DNA of 64,000 nt, from NCBI GenBank assembly GCA_039698075.1, contig JBDKTJ010000045.1:1-64000 (forward strand), read 5' to 3'. Position 1 is the first letter of the stretch, and every line of letters begins with the position of its first letter. Made by a program: the position numbers and the translations under genes. This stretch comes from JAJFVC01 sp039698075. GTDB taxonomy: Bacteria > Planctomycetota > Planctomycetia > Pirellulales > Thermoguttaceae. A model generated the notes under the pieces. The model saw only the letters and a program-made list of their open reading frames with translations. It was not told the origin of the DNA and ran no database searches. Below are positions 25,839 to 34,260 of the stretch, one piece after another.

Positions 25839-26525
25839 ATGAACGCTACCGAAGCTCAGACGCGGATGTTGGAGATTCAGCGGATTATGGAGCGGGCGAC
25901 GCTGTTCACGCTGTTGCCCGGGCTGCCGGCGATTGTCGGCGGGTTGATGGTGCTGGCCGGTTGCGGGGTCAGCTATGCGATGCTGCGATCGCTGGATTTC
26001 GGCGATCTCGTGTACGCATCGGCGTCCCATCAGATTTGGTTTTGCGTGATGTGGCTTGTGATCGGCGCGGCGGGCGTGGTGTTGGAGGTGGCGTACACCG
26101 GTTGGGCGGCCGCCCGGCAAAATCTCAAGCCGGACGATCGGGCGGTTCGCGTGGCGGCGTTTTCGCTGACGCCGTGCGTGGTGGTCGCGGTCGTGTTGAC
26201 GGCCAAGTTTCTGCTGCCGATCAATGCCCAGGTGTGGCAAATGTTTTGGACGTGGAACTTCAACACGCCGCTGATGCCGAAGGCTGAGGAGATTCAGTAC
26301 ATCGTGCCGATTTGGATGATGCTGTACGGCACGGGCGTGTACACGGCGGGGTTGTTTTCGATCCGTCCGCCGCGCGTGCTCGGGCTGACGTTTTTGGCGG
26401 CGGGCATTTTCGCCTTGTTGTGCTTCCCGCAATACGGCGTCGCGGCCGCCGCGCTGTCGTTCGGCTTGCTGCACATCGTTTTCGGTCTTTACATCGTCCA
26501 CAAGCAACGGCAAATGGTGGTCTGA
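25839..26525 (+). CDS. Multi-pass membrane protein of unknown function, paired with winged-helix regulator
   Basis: 228 aa with about six hydrophobic spans: LLPGLPAIVGGLMVLAGC; the WFCVMWLVIGAAGVVLEVAY region; LTPCVVVAVVLTAKFLLP; VPIWMMLYGTGVYTAGLF; the LGLTFLAAGIFALLCF stretch; and GLLHIVFGLYIVH at the end. I recognise this kind of membrane protein as a frequent partner of small winged-helix regulators but cannot name a function. AGGAGG sits 6 bases before the ATG. Its stop overlaps the regulator start by one base (TGATG), indicating translational coupling. Confidence 0.8.
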   Translation: MNATEAQTRMLEIQRIMERATLFTLLPGLPAIVGGLMVLAGCGVSYAMLRSLDFGDLVYASASHQIWFCVMWLVIGAAGVVLEVAYTGWAAARQNLKPDDRAVRVAAFSLTPCVVVAVVLTAKFLLPINAQVWQMFWTWNFNTPLMPKAEEIQYIVPIWMMLYGTGVYTAGLFSIRPPRVLGLTFLAAGIFALLCFPQYGVAAAALSFGLLHIVFGLYIVHKQRQMVV

Positions 26526-26830
26526 TGAACGATCCGATCAAACCGGAGGATTTTGACGCGGTCATTCACGAACGCGTGCGATTGTCGATCGTCGCGGCGT
26601 TGGCCGTGTCGCCGCAACTCAGCTTTGCCGAGTTGAAATCGATGCTCGGGCTGACCGACGGCAATTTGAGCGCCCACGCGCGGACGCTCGACGAGGCCGG
26701 CTACATCGTGGTCGAAAAGACTTTTCGCGGTCGAAAGCCCTACACCGAAATGCGGTTGACGGCCAAAGGTCGCCGGGCTTTCGATCGCTATTTGGCCACC
26801 TTGCGGCAGATCGTCGATCGTGGCTCGTAA
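26525..26830 (+). CDS. Winged-helix transcriptional regulator (HTH_34/MarR-like)
   Basis: 101 aa, a single winged-helix domain. HERVRLSIVAALAVSPQLSFAELKSML is the lead helix region, GLTDGNLSAHARTLDEAGYI the recognition helix, and VVEKTFRGRKPYTEMRLTAKGRRAF the beta-wing and closing helix. This matches the small DNA-binding family often annotated as ArsR- or PadR-like (PF13601 type). No metal-binding Cys set is seen, so metal sensing is unlikely. The start overlaps the membrane protein stop by one base. It probably represses its own operon through the palindrome at 25797-25821. Confidence 0.88.
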   Translation: MNDPIKPEDFDAVIHERVRLSIVAALAVSPQLSFAELKSMLGLTDGNLSAHARTLDEAGYIVVEKTFRGRKPYTEMRLTAKGRRAFDRYLATLRQIVDRGS

Positions 26831-26939
26831 CGCCGATCCTCCCCAAAACCGTCCGATTCCGATAGAATCAACGCGGTGTGTGGCAAGCCGCCGCAAAACG
26901 ATGCTCCAAATCCCTAAATTCCCACTTCGTTCTTCTCCC

Positions 26940-27764
26940 ATGTCCAAAACCGTTCGCTATCTGGTGTTCGATACGGAAAGCGTGGCCGATGCCGCGTTGG
27001 TGGCGAAGTTGCGATACGCCCAGGAGGGCCTTTCGCCGGCCGAGGCTGTGCGGCGCTATCGCGACGAACTGCTCGAAAAACACGACACCGATTTCATTCC
27101 CTACAGCTTTCAACTGCCGATTTCGGTGGTCGTCGGCAAGGTCGGCGAGCAGTTTCAATTGGACGACGTCGTGGTGTTGGACGAGCCGCAGTTCCGGCCG
27201 CATGTGATTACGGAGAATTTTTGGCGCGGCTGGGAGGGGTATCGCCGGCCGACGTTGGTCAGCTTCAACGGCCGCGGGTTCGATCTGCCGCTGTTGGAAT
27301 TGGCGGCGTTTCGTTATGGGATCAGCGCGCCGGGCTGGTTTCAAAGCGCCGGCAAATCGTCGTACGATCAGCCGCGCAACCGCTTCAACACGGCCGCGCA
27401 CATCGATCTGTGCGAATTGCTGACCAATTTCGGTTCGACCCGTTTTACCGGCGGATTGAATCTGGCGGCGAACTTGCTGGGCAAGCCCGGCAAAATGGAC
27501 GTCCATGGCGACATGGTCCAAGACATGTTCGACGCCGGACGGCTGGCCGAGATCAACGACTACTGCCGCTGCGACGTGTTGGACACGTACTTCGTGTTTC
27601 TGCGCACGCGGGTGCTGTTGGGCCAGTTGACCCTCGAGGCCGAGCAGCGATTGATCGCCGAGACGCGAACATGGCTCGAAAGCCGCGTCGACGGTTCGGC
27701 GGCCTATCGGTTATATCTGGACCATTGGGGCGACTGGTCGAATCCCTGGCCGCCGTCCGAATAG
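26940..27764 (+). CDS. Predicted 3'-5' exonuclease, DEDDy family (PolB-like exonuclease 2)
   Basis: 274 aa, a DnaQ-fold exonuclease. Motif I FDTES gives the Asp-x-Glu pair, SFNGRGFDLPLLELAA carries the motif II Asp, HIDLCELL an additional Asp, and YCRCDVLDTYFVFLR is motif III in the Tyr-x3-Asp form. This corresponds to the stand-alone exonuclease domain family PF10108, with no polymerase attached. Start ATG 26940 (MSKTVRYLVFDTES) is chosen because the preceding codons are not conserved-looking. TAGAAT at 26863-26868 may be a -10 box. DNA or RNA substrate cannot be deduced. Confidence 0.88.
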   Translation: MSKTVRYLVFDTESVADAALVAKLRYAQEGLSPAEAVRRYRDELLEKHDTDFIPYSFQLPISVVVGKVGEQFQLDDVVVLDEPQFRPHVITENFWRGWEGYRRPTLVSFNGRGFDLPLLELAAFRYGISAPGWFQSAGKSSYDQPRNRFNTAAHIDLCELLTNFGSTRFTGGLNLAANLLGKPGKMDVHGDMVQDMFDAGRLAEINDYCRCDVLDTYFVFLRTRVLLGQLTLEAEQRLIAETRTWLESRVDGSAAYRLYLDHWGDWSNPWPPSE

Positions 27765-27780
27765 TCGTTGGATCCCTGTG

Positions 27781-28812
27781 CTATGGTTTCGAGACGTTCG
27801 CGCGGACTTGCTTGAGCAGCGCGATCTGCCGGGCCAGCCGTTCGGTGGCCGCCTCGGGCGTCAGTTTGCCCAAGAACTCGTCCTCGATGCACAGGTCGTT
27901 GTGATAGCCGGCTTTGCGCAGGATCGACGCGACGCGCGTAAAATCGATGTCCCCCTGGTCGATCGAGCTTTGGTATTCCGCGTATTTCCAACCCCTCGGA
28001 CGCTTTTGCTCGCGTTCGGCCGCCGGGTATCGAATGCTTTTGCAATGCGTGTGACACACACGCGGCGCGAACTGCTCGAACAACTCGTACACCTTCGACA
28101 ACGGATGGCCGAACCAGTACAGATTGGCCGTGTCGAGCGTGACGCCCAACCGCTCCGACCCGACGCCGTCGAACAACGACTGCATGAACTCGGGGTCGTT
28201 GGTCGTGGTGCTGTGGTTCTCAATGCCGAATTGCACGCCCGTCGATTCCGTGTCGGCGATGATCTTTTTTAACGCCCCGATCGTCTGCGTTCGGAAGGCG
28301 TTCAGTTCCATTTTCCGAGGCACGACGTCGATCCGAATCGCCGGGACGCCAAGCTGCTGGGCGGCGCGGGCGACCGTGCCGCATTGTTGGATTTCCACGT
28401 CGGGCTGAGAGTCGAACCGATTGGTCATGCAAAAGGCGGTGATCCGCATTCCGGCCGCTTTGGCGTCGTCGCCCAATCGCGCGACATCCGACGAGGCCGT
28501 CAACGAATAGGGCTTGTTGGGGCCGACCATGAAAGGAACCTCCAACATCTTGCCGGTCCAAACGGCGACGCACTCGGCGCCGATCGCCTTCAAGGCCTCC
28601 CAACTGTCTTTCCGCTTCAACGGGGTGAGCATCGCGTCGCGGCAACCGACCAAAACCGGCCACGTGGACGTCGCGTCGTCGGCCCTGGCCAGCCGGTTCC
28701 ATTGCGAGGCGGCCAACAGGCCCAGCGATGCGTCGCCGGCATACGCTAAAAAATCTCTCCGCGAGACGTTGTCGCGTTGGGTGGAAAACGGCCGTGTCGT
28801 GCGAAAATTCAT
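27781..28812 (-). CDS. Tat-exported sugar phosphate isomerase/epimerase-like TIM barrel protein
   Basis: 343 aa. The N-terminus has a twin-arginine signal, SRRDFLAYAGDASLGLLAAS, ending near ARADD. The rest is an AP-endonuclease-2/xylose-isomerase-like TIM barrel: FGIENHS with a metal-ligand Glu, VTLDTANLYWFG, VCHTHCKSI with His ligands, and IEDEFLG with Glu near the C-terminus. Such exported barrels are abundant in planctomycetes and are thought to handle unusual sugars or polyols; the substrate is unknown. It converges with the exonuclease gene (16-base gap). Confidence 0.85.
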   Translation of the reverse strand: MNFRTTRPFSTQRDNVSRRDFLAYAGDASLGLLAASQWNRLARADDATSTWPVLVGCRDAMLTPLKRKDSWEALKAIGAECVAVWTGKMLEVPFMVGPNKPYSLTASSDVARLGDDAKAAGMRITAFCMTNRFDSQPDVEIQQCGTVARAAQQLGVPAIRIDVVPRKMELNAFRTQTIGALKKIIADTESTGVQFGIENHSTTTNDPEFMQSLFDGVGSERLGVTLDTANLYWFGHPLSKVYELFEQFAPRVCHTHCKSIRYPAAEREQKRPRGWKYAEYQSSIDQGDIDFTRVASILRKAGYHNDLCIEDEFLGKLTPEAATERLARQIALLKQVRANVSKP

Positions 28813-29185
28813 GGTCTGCAATCTCCGAAAAAGTAGGGAACCGGCCGCGAGCAGATCGCCGCCCGTGTCGCAACGGGTTTTGGGGACGATTTCGACGTAC
28901 TCGACGGGGTTGGGGGTGTTGGTAGGCTGGGTAAAAGCGACGCGCGACAATTGTTGAATTATGAGCGTTCGAAAACGACGGGTCAAGTAAAAATATGGCG
29001 TCTGGCTTTGTGTATCTTTCCTATCTTGCCTGCTTGTTGCACGTAGGACGAACGGAAAAAAACTTCCTACGGGCCGACAGGGCGATTCGGCCGATGAGTA
29101 GAACAAGAGCGGCTGCGCCTTCAGGACCTGGCAAGGAAGGCGCTTTGGGCGAATGACTAAATTGAGAGAGATTGGGTGGCAAGTC
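28813..29185. other. Intergenic region between divergent TIM-barrel and WD40 genes
   Basis: About 370 bases without a plausible gene. Promoters for both neighbours should lie here, but no strong -35/-10 pair was found. No repeat of the families seen elsewhere was recognised. The WD40 frame is open from an ATG at 29153, so its last 33 bases could be coding. Confidence 0.4.
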
Positions 29186-30208
29186 ATGGCAAAAATCATT
29201 CCCGTCTTGGCCTGTGCGGTTCTTTCGATCGGCGGCTGGATGTCCGCGGCCGTCGGAGCGACCGACGACGTTTTGGAACAAAAGGCGTTGAAAGTTCTTG
29301 ACTTGGTTCGGCCGGAGACGGGCGAAAAGCCGCCGGTGGTGTCCCGAATGGCCTTGGACCCCAGCGGCAAAATGTTGGCCGTGGTGGGCGACGATCATGT
29401 CGTCCGCGTATTGGATGTTTCGAGCGGCGTGGTGTTGGCGCGGCGAAAATGGCACGCCGACTGGGCCAAGGCGGTCGCATTTCGCCCGGATGGCAAGGTG
29501 TTGGCCACGGCCGGCGACGATCGTCAGGTCGGGCTTTGGAGTCCGACCACGTTGGATCGTCCGCAATTTTTGGACAAGGAGCCGCGCGCGATTTACGGGC
29601 TGGCCTACAGCGGCGACGGATTGACGTTGGCCACGGTCGGCTTCGACGACAAGATTCGGATGTATGAATGCTTGAAGGGCAAGTTGTTGTGCGAACAGCC
29701 GGCGCCGGGATCGGACATCCGCGCGCTTTGTTTCTCGCCCGACGGCACGCATCTGGCCATCGCGGGCCGCAGCGGCTTGGTTCGCGTCGTGGTCGGGGCG
29801 GAATGCAAACAGGTGCTCAACGTTCAGGCCTCGCCGCGACGGATTTGCGCGTTGGCCTACTCGCCGGACGGAAAGGTTTTGGCCGCCGCCGGTCAACAGC
29901 GGATCGTGCGGCTGTTGGACGCCGCGACCGGCAAGACGCTGTTCGATCTGCCGGAGCGATCGGGCGAAGTGATGGCGCTTTGTTTCTGCGGGCCGAACTT
30001 GTTGGCCTCGGCCGGCAGCGGCAACGTGATTCACATCTGGGACATCGCGGCGCAGCGCGAACGATGCCAGTTGGTCGGCCACACCGGTTCGATCACAACC
30101 TTGGTTTTCCATCGCGACGCGGCGATGTTGATTTCCGGCGGTTACGACACCACGGTTCGGCTGTGGAGCGTCGCCAATGAGAACGTGGAGAAAATGACTC
30201 GCCGTTGA
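29186..30208 (+). CDS. Secreted WD40-repeat beta-propeller protein
   Basis: 340 aa. The signal peptide is MAKIIPVLACAVLSIGGWMSAAVGA. The rest is at least seven WD40 blades, for example KAVAFRPDGKVLATAGDDRQVGLWS, AICFSPDGTHLAIAGRSG-type units, ALAYSPDGKVLAAAGQQRIVRLLDAATGK and TLVFHRDAAMLISGGYDTTVRLWS. A beta-propeller for protein binding in the periplasm is the likely role; the partner is unknown. An in-frame ATG at 29153 would add 11 residues, but the start at 29186 gives a classic signal peptide and has GGGTGG upstream. The next gene encodes a large surface protein. Confidence 0.88.
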   Translation: MAKIIPVLACAVLSIGGWMSAAVGATDDVLEQKALKVLDLVRPETGEKPPVVSRMALDPSGKMLAVVGDDHVVRVLDVSSGVVLARRKWHADWAKAVAFRPDGKVLATAGDDRQVGLWSPTTLDRPQFLDKEPRAIYGLAYSGDGLTLATVGFDDKIRMYECLKGKLLCEQPAPGSDIRALCFSPDGTHLAIAGRSGLVRVVVGAECKQVLNVQASPRRICALAYSPDGKVLAAAGQQRIVRLLDAATGKTLFDLPERSGEVMALCFCGPNLLASAGSGNVIHIWDIAAQRERCQLVGHTGSITTLVFHRDAAMLISGGYDTTVRLWSVANENVEKMTRR

Positions 30209-30262
30209 CCGTTGCCAGCGACGGCCCCGGAAGGATATTGAGACATCGACACGGAGGTTGAC

Positions 30263-33200
30263 GTGGGTTTCTTCTTCAAAACGCATTCGAAACACGGCGT
30301 TTCCAAGCCGCATGGCAAAAAATTCCTGCCGGCCCGATCGCGGTCGCGCGTGTGCCGGATCGAACCGCTCGAGTCGCGGCAGCTTCTGTCGGCCTCGGCG
30401 ATGATCCAGGTCGGCGCCACATATTTGGAGGACTGCAACGGCGACGAGGTGCTCAGCTTCCTGCAGGGAACCACGACCCAGGTGGCCGACATTTTTCAGG
30501 TCGGTTACGCCAGCAGCGCGCAAAACACGCAGTTAACCAAGCTGGTCATCAACCTGGGCGAGGCCACGATCTTCGACGTCGCCTCCGGCGATTCGATCGG
30601 CACCGACGCCGACGGCAGCTTTGGGCTAAAGGTCCTTTCCTACGGCACAAACGACGGCCACGACGGCTTTCAGATCGATTGGTCGAAGTCGGGCGTGTCG
30701 GCCGACGGCTCGCAATTGGTCTTGTACGTTAGCGGCTGGGACGCCGGCGAGACGCTCGTCTTCACGGTCGACGTGGATGAAGGCGATTCACCGACCGCCG
30801 ACGGCGGCGAATTGGACGGCACCGATTACGGCAAATTCCAATTGCCGGGCGCGTCCTTGGTCGCTTCGTTCGTCACGCCGGGCATGGAAGATCGGACCAC
30901 GGATCCGATTGATTTCCATTGCTATGAAAATCGAAACGACGAGTTCTTTGAGGGCACGGATCTTTACGGCAAGCTGCCCGACAAATTGTATTCGAACGAC
31001 GTCGCCCAAGCGTACACGCCCGACAGCCGACAGGACGCCGGCTATCAGCCGGTCAACACGGCGTGCGCCTACGCCTCGGTCGAACAAAAGCCGCTGTCGT
31101 CGATCAGCGGCTACGTCTACGAAGATCTCAACGGCAACGGCCAATACGACGCCGGCGAGGGCCTTTCCAATTTCACCGTGACGCTTTACGACTCCGGAAA
31201 CAACGTCGTCAATTCCTACACGACGAAGGACGCCGACGACGGCTATTACATTTTCAAAAACCTCGCCGACGGGACCTACCAGGTCGTCGAAACGCAACGA
31301 AGCCAATACGCCGACGTCCGCGCCACCACCGAAGACGGCATGGTCTCCACGGTCAATGACATCCGCGCCATCACGGTCGATTCGCAAGACAGCGTCAACA
31401 ATAATTTCGTCGAAACGCAGTTCTCGATCGACGGCCACGTCTATTACGACGCCGACGGCGACGGACGATTCGACGCGGGCGAAGGCATCGCCGGCGTCAC
31501 CGTCACGCTGTACAACGCGAAGAACGAACCGATCGCCAGCCACACGACGACCACCGCCGACGACGGCTATTACAAGTTCGACGACCTCGGGCCCGACACC
31601 TATCGCGTGGTCGAAGGGTCGGTCGCCGCGCTGGGATATCTCGAAGGCAACACCTACGCCGGCACGATCCTCAACACCGAAGTGGGCGACGATTTGGTCA
31701 ACAACACGATCTCGTCCATTCTGTTGGACGATCGCTACACGACCGGCGCGACGTTCGACAACTCGGCCGAAAACTACGACTTCACCGAAGTGCTGGCTAC
31801 GGGGATCAGCGGCCGCGTGTTTGTCGATTCCAACGGCAACAGCAAGTACGACACCGGCGAGACGATCTTGTCGAAGGTGACGGTCTATTTGTTGGACGCT
31901 TCGGGCAAGGTGATCGACACGACCACGACCGGCACGGACGGCATGTACGACTTCACCGGTCTGAAGCCCGGCGCGTACAGCGTCGTGGAAATCTCAAACG
32001 CCGACGCCGGCGCGTTGCTGGCGGCCTATTTGGAAGGCGGCACCGGCGTTGAATATACTTCCGGCGGCACCCCGACCGGCGTCAACAGCATCCTCAACGT
32101 GACGCTGGCCGCCGGCGTGAGCGGCTTCAAATACGACTTTTACGAACTGCTGCCGGCCACCATTTCCGGCTACGTGTTCCAGGACGGTTCGACCCTGATG
32201 TTGCAGTCCGGCGAAGCGTTCACCAATCCCAACGCGTACGGTTACGACGGCAGACTCACGTCCGACGACACCCGGTTGTCGACCGGCGTGACGCTCTACC
32301 TGTACGACGGCGAAGGCAACCTGGTCACCACCACGTCGCCCGACGCCAACGGATATTACAAATTCACGGGCCTGTACGCCGGGTCGTATTCGATCGTCGC
32401 GCGATTCAATTCGACGGCGTATGCCGCGTACTATGCCGGCGTCGACACGGTCGGCACCAACGGCGGCACGGCGGCCAATACGTACAATTACTCGACGCTC
32501 GACGCGGCCACGCTCAGCCAGTTGGCCGCGCTCGGCGTGACGGTCGATGTCACGGATCGGACGATTTTGCAGGTGACCGTGGCCACAGGCCAATCGGCCG
32601 AGCAGTACAACTTCAGCGAAGTGTTGGTGCAGTCCAGCACGACGCCGCCGGTTGTGCCGCCGACCGAGCCGCCGACGTTCCCCGAATGGCCCACGCCGGA
32701 GCCTTACGTTCCGCCCGAGGTCTATTGGGGTTCGTACGCCGTGGCCATCGAGCAGCCCCCGACGTTGATGTCCGGCGGCGCCGGCGGACCAGGCGGTTAT
32801 AGCTGGCACTTGAGCGTCATCGACGCCGGGCAGCCCAGAGCCGACATCTCCTCCGACGGACTGACCAGCCAGACCGATCGGTCGCTGTACAGCGCGGTTT
32901 CGTGGAGCGGCGGCAGCATGGATCAAGGCGAATGGGTGTTGGCCGACGAAAACGGCAACCCGATCAAGCGGGCCCGATTCGGCCGGAACGGCGCCATTCC
33001 CGTCACCGGCGATTGGAACGGAAGCGGCGTAACCAAAGTCGGCGTGTTCCTGGCCGGCCAGTGGTTTTTGGATCTCGACGGCGACGGCGTTTGGGACAAC
33101 GTGGACCTTTGGGCCAAACTCGGCAAGGCCGGCGATCAACCGGTCAGCGGCGACTGGAACGGCGACGGCAAGACGGACATCGGCATCTACGGTCAGGCGT

Positions 33201-33793
33201 GGGTCGGCGACATCAAGGCGATTTTGGCGGAGCCGGGCCTGCCGGACGCTCAGAATCCGCCGACCATCGGCCGTCCGAAAAACGTCCCGCCCGATCCGGC
33301 CGACGCGGCGGTCGATCGTCGCATCATGAAGAAGGGCGACACCGGGTCGTCGCGAACCGACGTGATCGACCACGTGTTCGAATACGGCACGAAGGGCGAT
33401 CGCGCCGTCACTGGCGATTGGAACGGCGACGGCATTTACACCGTCGGCGTCTTCCGCGGCGGCCGATGGTTTTTGGACATGGACGGCGACGGTCGCTGGA
33501 GCGACGGCGACTTGACCGTCGATTTCGGCCAAGAAGGCGACCTTCCCGTCGTGGGCGATTGGACCGGCGACGGCGTCTCGAAGCTCGGCGTCTTCCGCAA
33601 CGGCAAGTTCATTCTCGACACGAACAACAACCATCAAATTGACGCCACGGACAAGGTGTTCGAGTTGGGTCAAGCCGGCGACCGTCCGGTCGTGGGCGAT
33701 TGGACCGGCAACGGCGTCGACAAGGTGGGCGTTTACCACGATGGCGGCGGAGAGGCCCCGTTGCAGGCCGCTCGCAGCACCGCCACGCGGTGA
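30263..33793 (+). CDS. Large LEPR-XLL surface protein with SdrD-B-like domains and GDWNGDG repeats
   Basis: 1176 aa, GTG start with GGAGG 5 bases upstream. No ordinary signal peptide; instead the basic N-terminus has RIEPLESRQLLSASA (about residues 33-47), the LEPR-XLL motif of large exported planctomycete proteins. Four SdrD-B/Cna-B-like domains begin near residues 279 (ISGYVYEDLNGNGQYDAGEG), 388, 513 and 632, each with Asp-rich calcium-type loops and GYYxFxxLxxGxYxVVE endings. A Pro-rich linker (about 795-830) follows. Residues about 911-1170 carry five repeats of the form PVxGDWxGDGxxxxGVFxxGxWxLDxDGDG, an FG-GAP/VCBS-like propeller. Probably a calcium-stabilised adhesin or matrix protein, by inference. 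Confidence 0.9.
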   Translation: MGFFFKTHSKHGVSKPHGKKFLPARSRSRVCRIEPLESRQLLSASAMIQVGATYLEDCNGDEVLSFLQGTTTQVADIFQVGYASSAQNTQLTKLVINLGEATIFDVASGDSIGTDADGSFGLKVLSYGTNDGHDGFQIDWSKSGVSADGSQLVLYVSGWDAGETLVFTVDVDEGDSPTADGGELDGTDYGKFQLPGASLVASFVTPGMEDRTTDPIDFHCYENRNDEFFEGTDLYGKLPDKLYSNDVAQAYTPDSRQDAGYQPVNTACAYASVEQKPLSSISGYVYEDLNGNGQYDAGEGLSNFTVTLYDSGNNVVNSYTTKDADDGYYIFKNLADGTYQVVETQRSQYADVRATTEDGMVSTVNDIRAITVDSQDSVNNNFVETQFSIDGHVYYDADGDGRFDAGEGIAGVTVTLYNAKNEPIASHTTTTADDGYYKFDDLGPDTYRVVEGSVAALGYLEGNTYAGTILNTEVGDDLVNNTISSILLDDRYTTGATFDNSAENYDFTEVLATGISGRVFVDSNGNSKYDTGETILSKVTVYLLDASGKVIDTTTTGTDGMYDFTGLKPGAYSVVEISNADAGALLAAYLEGGTGVEYTSGGTPTGVNSILNVTLAAGVSGFKYDFYELLPATISGYVFQDGSTLMLQSGEAFTNPNAYGYDGRLTSDDTRLSTGVTLYLYDGEGNLVTTTSPDANGYYKFTGLYAGSYSIVARFNSTAYAAYYAGVDTVGTNGGTAANTYNYSTLDAATLSQLAALGVTVDVTDRTILQVTVATGQSAEQYNFSEVLVQSSTTPPVVPPTEPPTFPEWPTPEPYVPPEVYWGSYAVAIEQPPTLMSGGAGGPGGYSWHLSVIDAGQPRADISSDGLTSQTDRSLYSAVSWSGGSMDQGEWVLADENGNPIKRARFGRNGAIPVTGDWNGSGVTKVGVFLAGQWFLDLDGDGVWDNVDLWAKLGKAGDQPVSGDWNGDGKTDIGIYGQAWVGDIKAILAEPGLPDAQNPPTIGRPKNVPPDPADAAVDRRIMKKGDTGSSRTDVIDHVFEYGTKGDRAVTGDWNGDGIYTVGVFRGGRWFLDMDGDGRWSDGDLTVDFGQEGDLPVVGDWTGDGVSKLGVFRNGKFILDTNNNHQIDATDKVFELGQAGDRPVVGDWTGNGVDKVGVYHDGGGEAPLQAARSTATR

Positions 33794-34260
33794 CGTAGAC
33801 ATTAAGGAACCGCAGAGGCACGCGGATGGACGCGGATGGCAAGACGATCGTGTTGCGTCGCACAAAACGAAGATGAAATCAGTCGCAGCAGGGTCTTGTG
33901 GCCAAAATAGAGAAGACTCGGCGTGGCGTTGCCAATCCGCCGCCATTCGGTAAGGCACTTCTGAAAAACGACAAAAAAATCCGCGTTCATCCGCGTGCAT
34001 TTGCGGTCCCCTTTTTTCGGGGCTGTTGCCGTGATGACGTTCGCTTTGGCGACCTGTTTGTCGGTCTTTGTTGCTCGCGGTCCCTGATTGTCACCCCGTT
34101 GCGGTATCTTCCAGATCGCGAATTCTGTTGACTTTTGACGGGTTTTGGATTGGAATGGAGGGAGAGGCAAGCGGGTCAAAATTGGGCGGGGCCTGCTTTT
34201 ATCGAATCCGATCCCCTCGGATGGTTGGTCTGCGGTGGCGAGGGACAGGAAAGAGGTCAC
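33794..34260. other. Intergenic region with repeat pair and possible pseudopilin promoter
   Basis: 467 bases between the surface-protein gene and the pseudopilin gene. It holds the inverted repeat pair at 33804-34013. Further right, TTGACT (34128-34133), a 17-base spacer and TGGAAT (34151-34156) form a plausible weak promoter for the pseudopilin. The pseudopilin frame is open from 34135, but the residues before 34261 do not look like a prepilin leader. Confidence 0.45.
33804..34013. repeat. Inverted pair of CGCGGATG repeats
   Basis: The left arm, 33804-33837, reads AAGGAACCGCAGAGGCACGC and then GGATGGACGCGGAT. The right arm, about 33978-34013, is its inverted copy with about five mismatches. 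The 140 bases between contain no recognisable gene. The arms resemble those of the 16738-16883 element, which suggests one repeat family. Confidence 0.65.
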
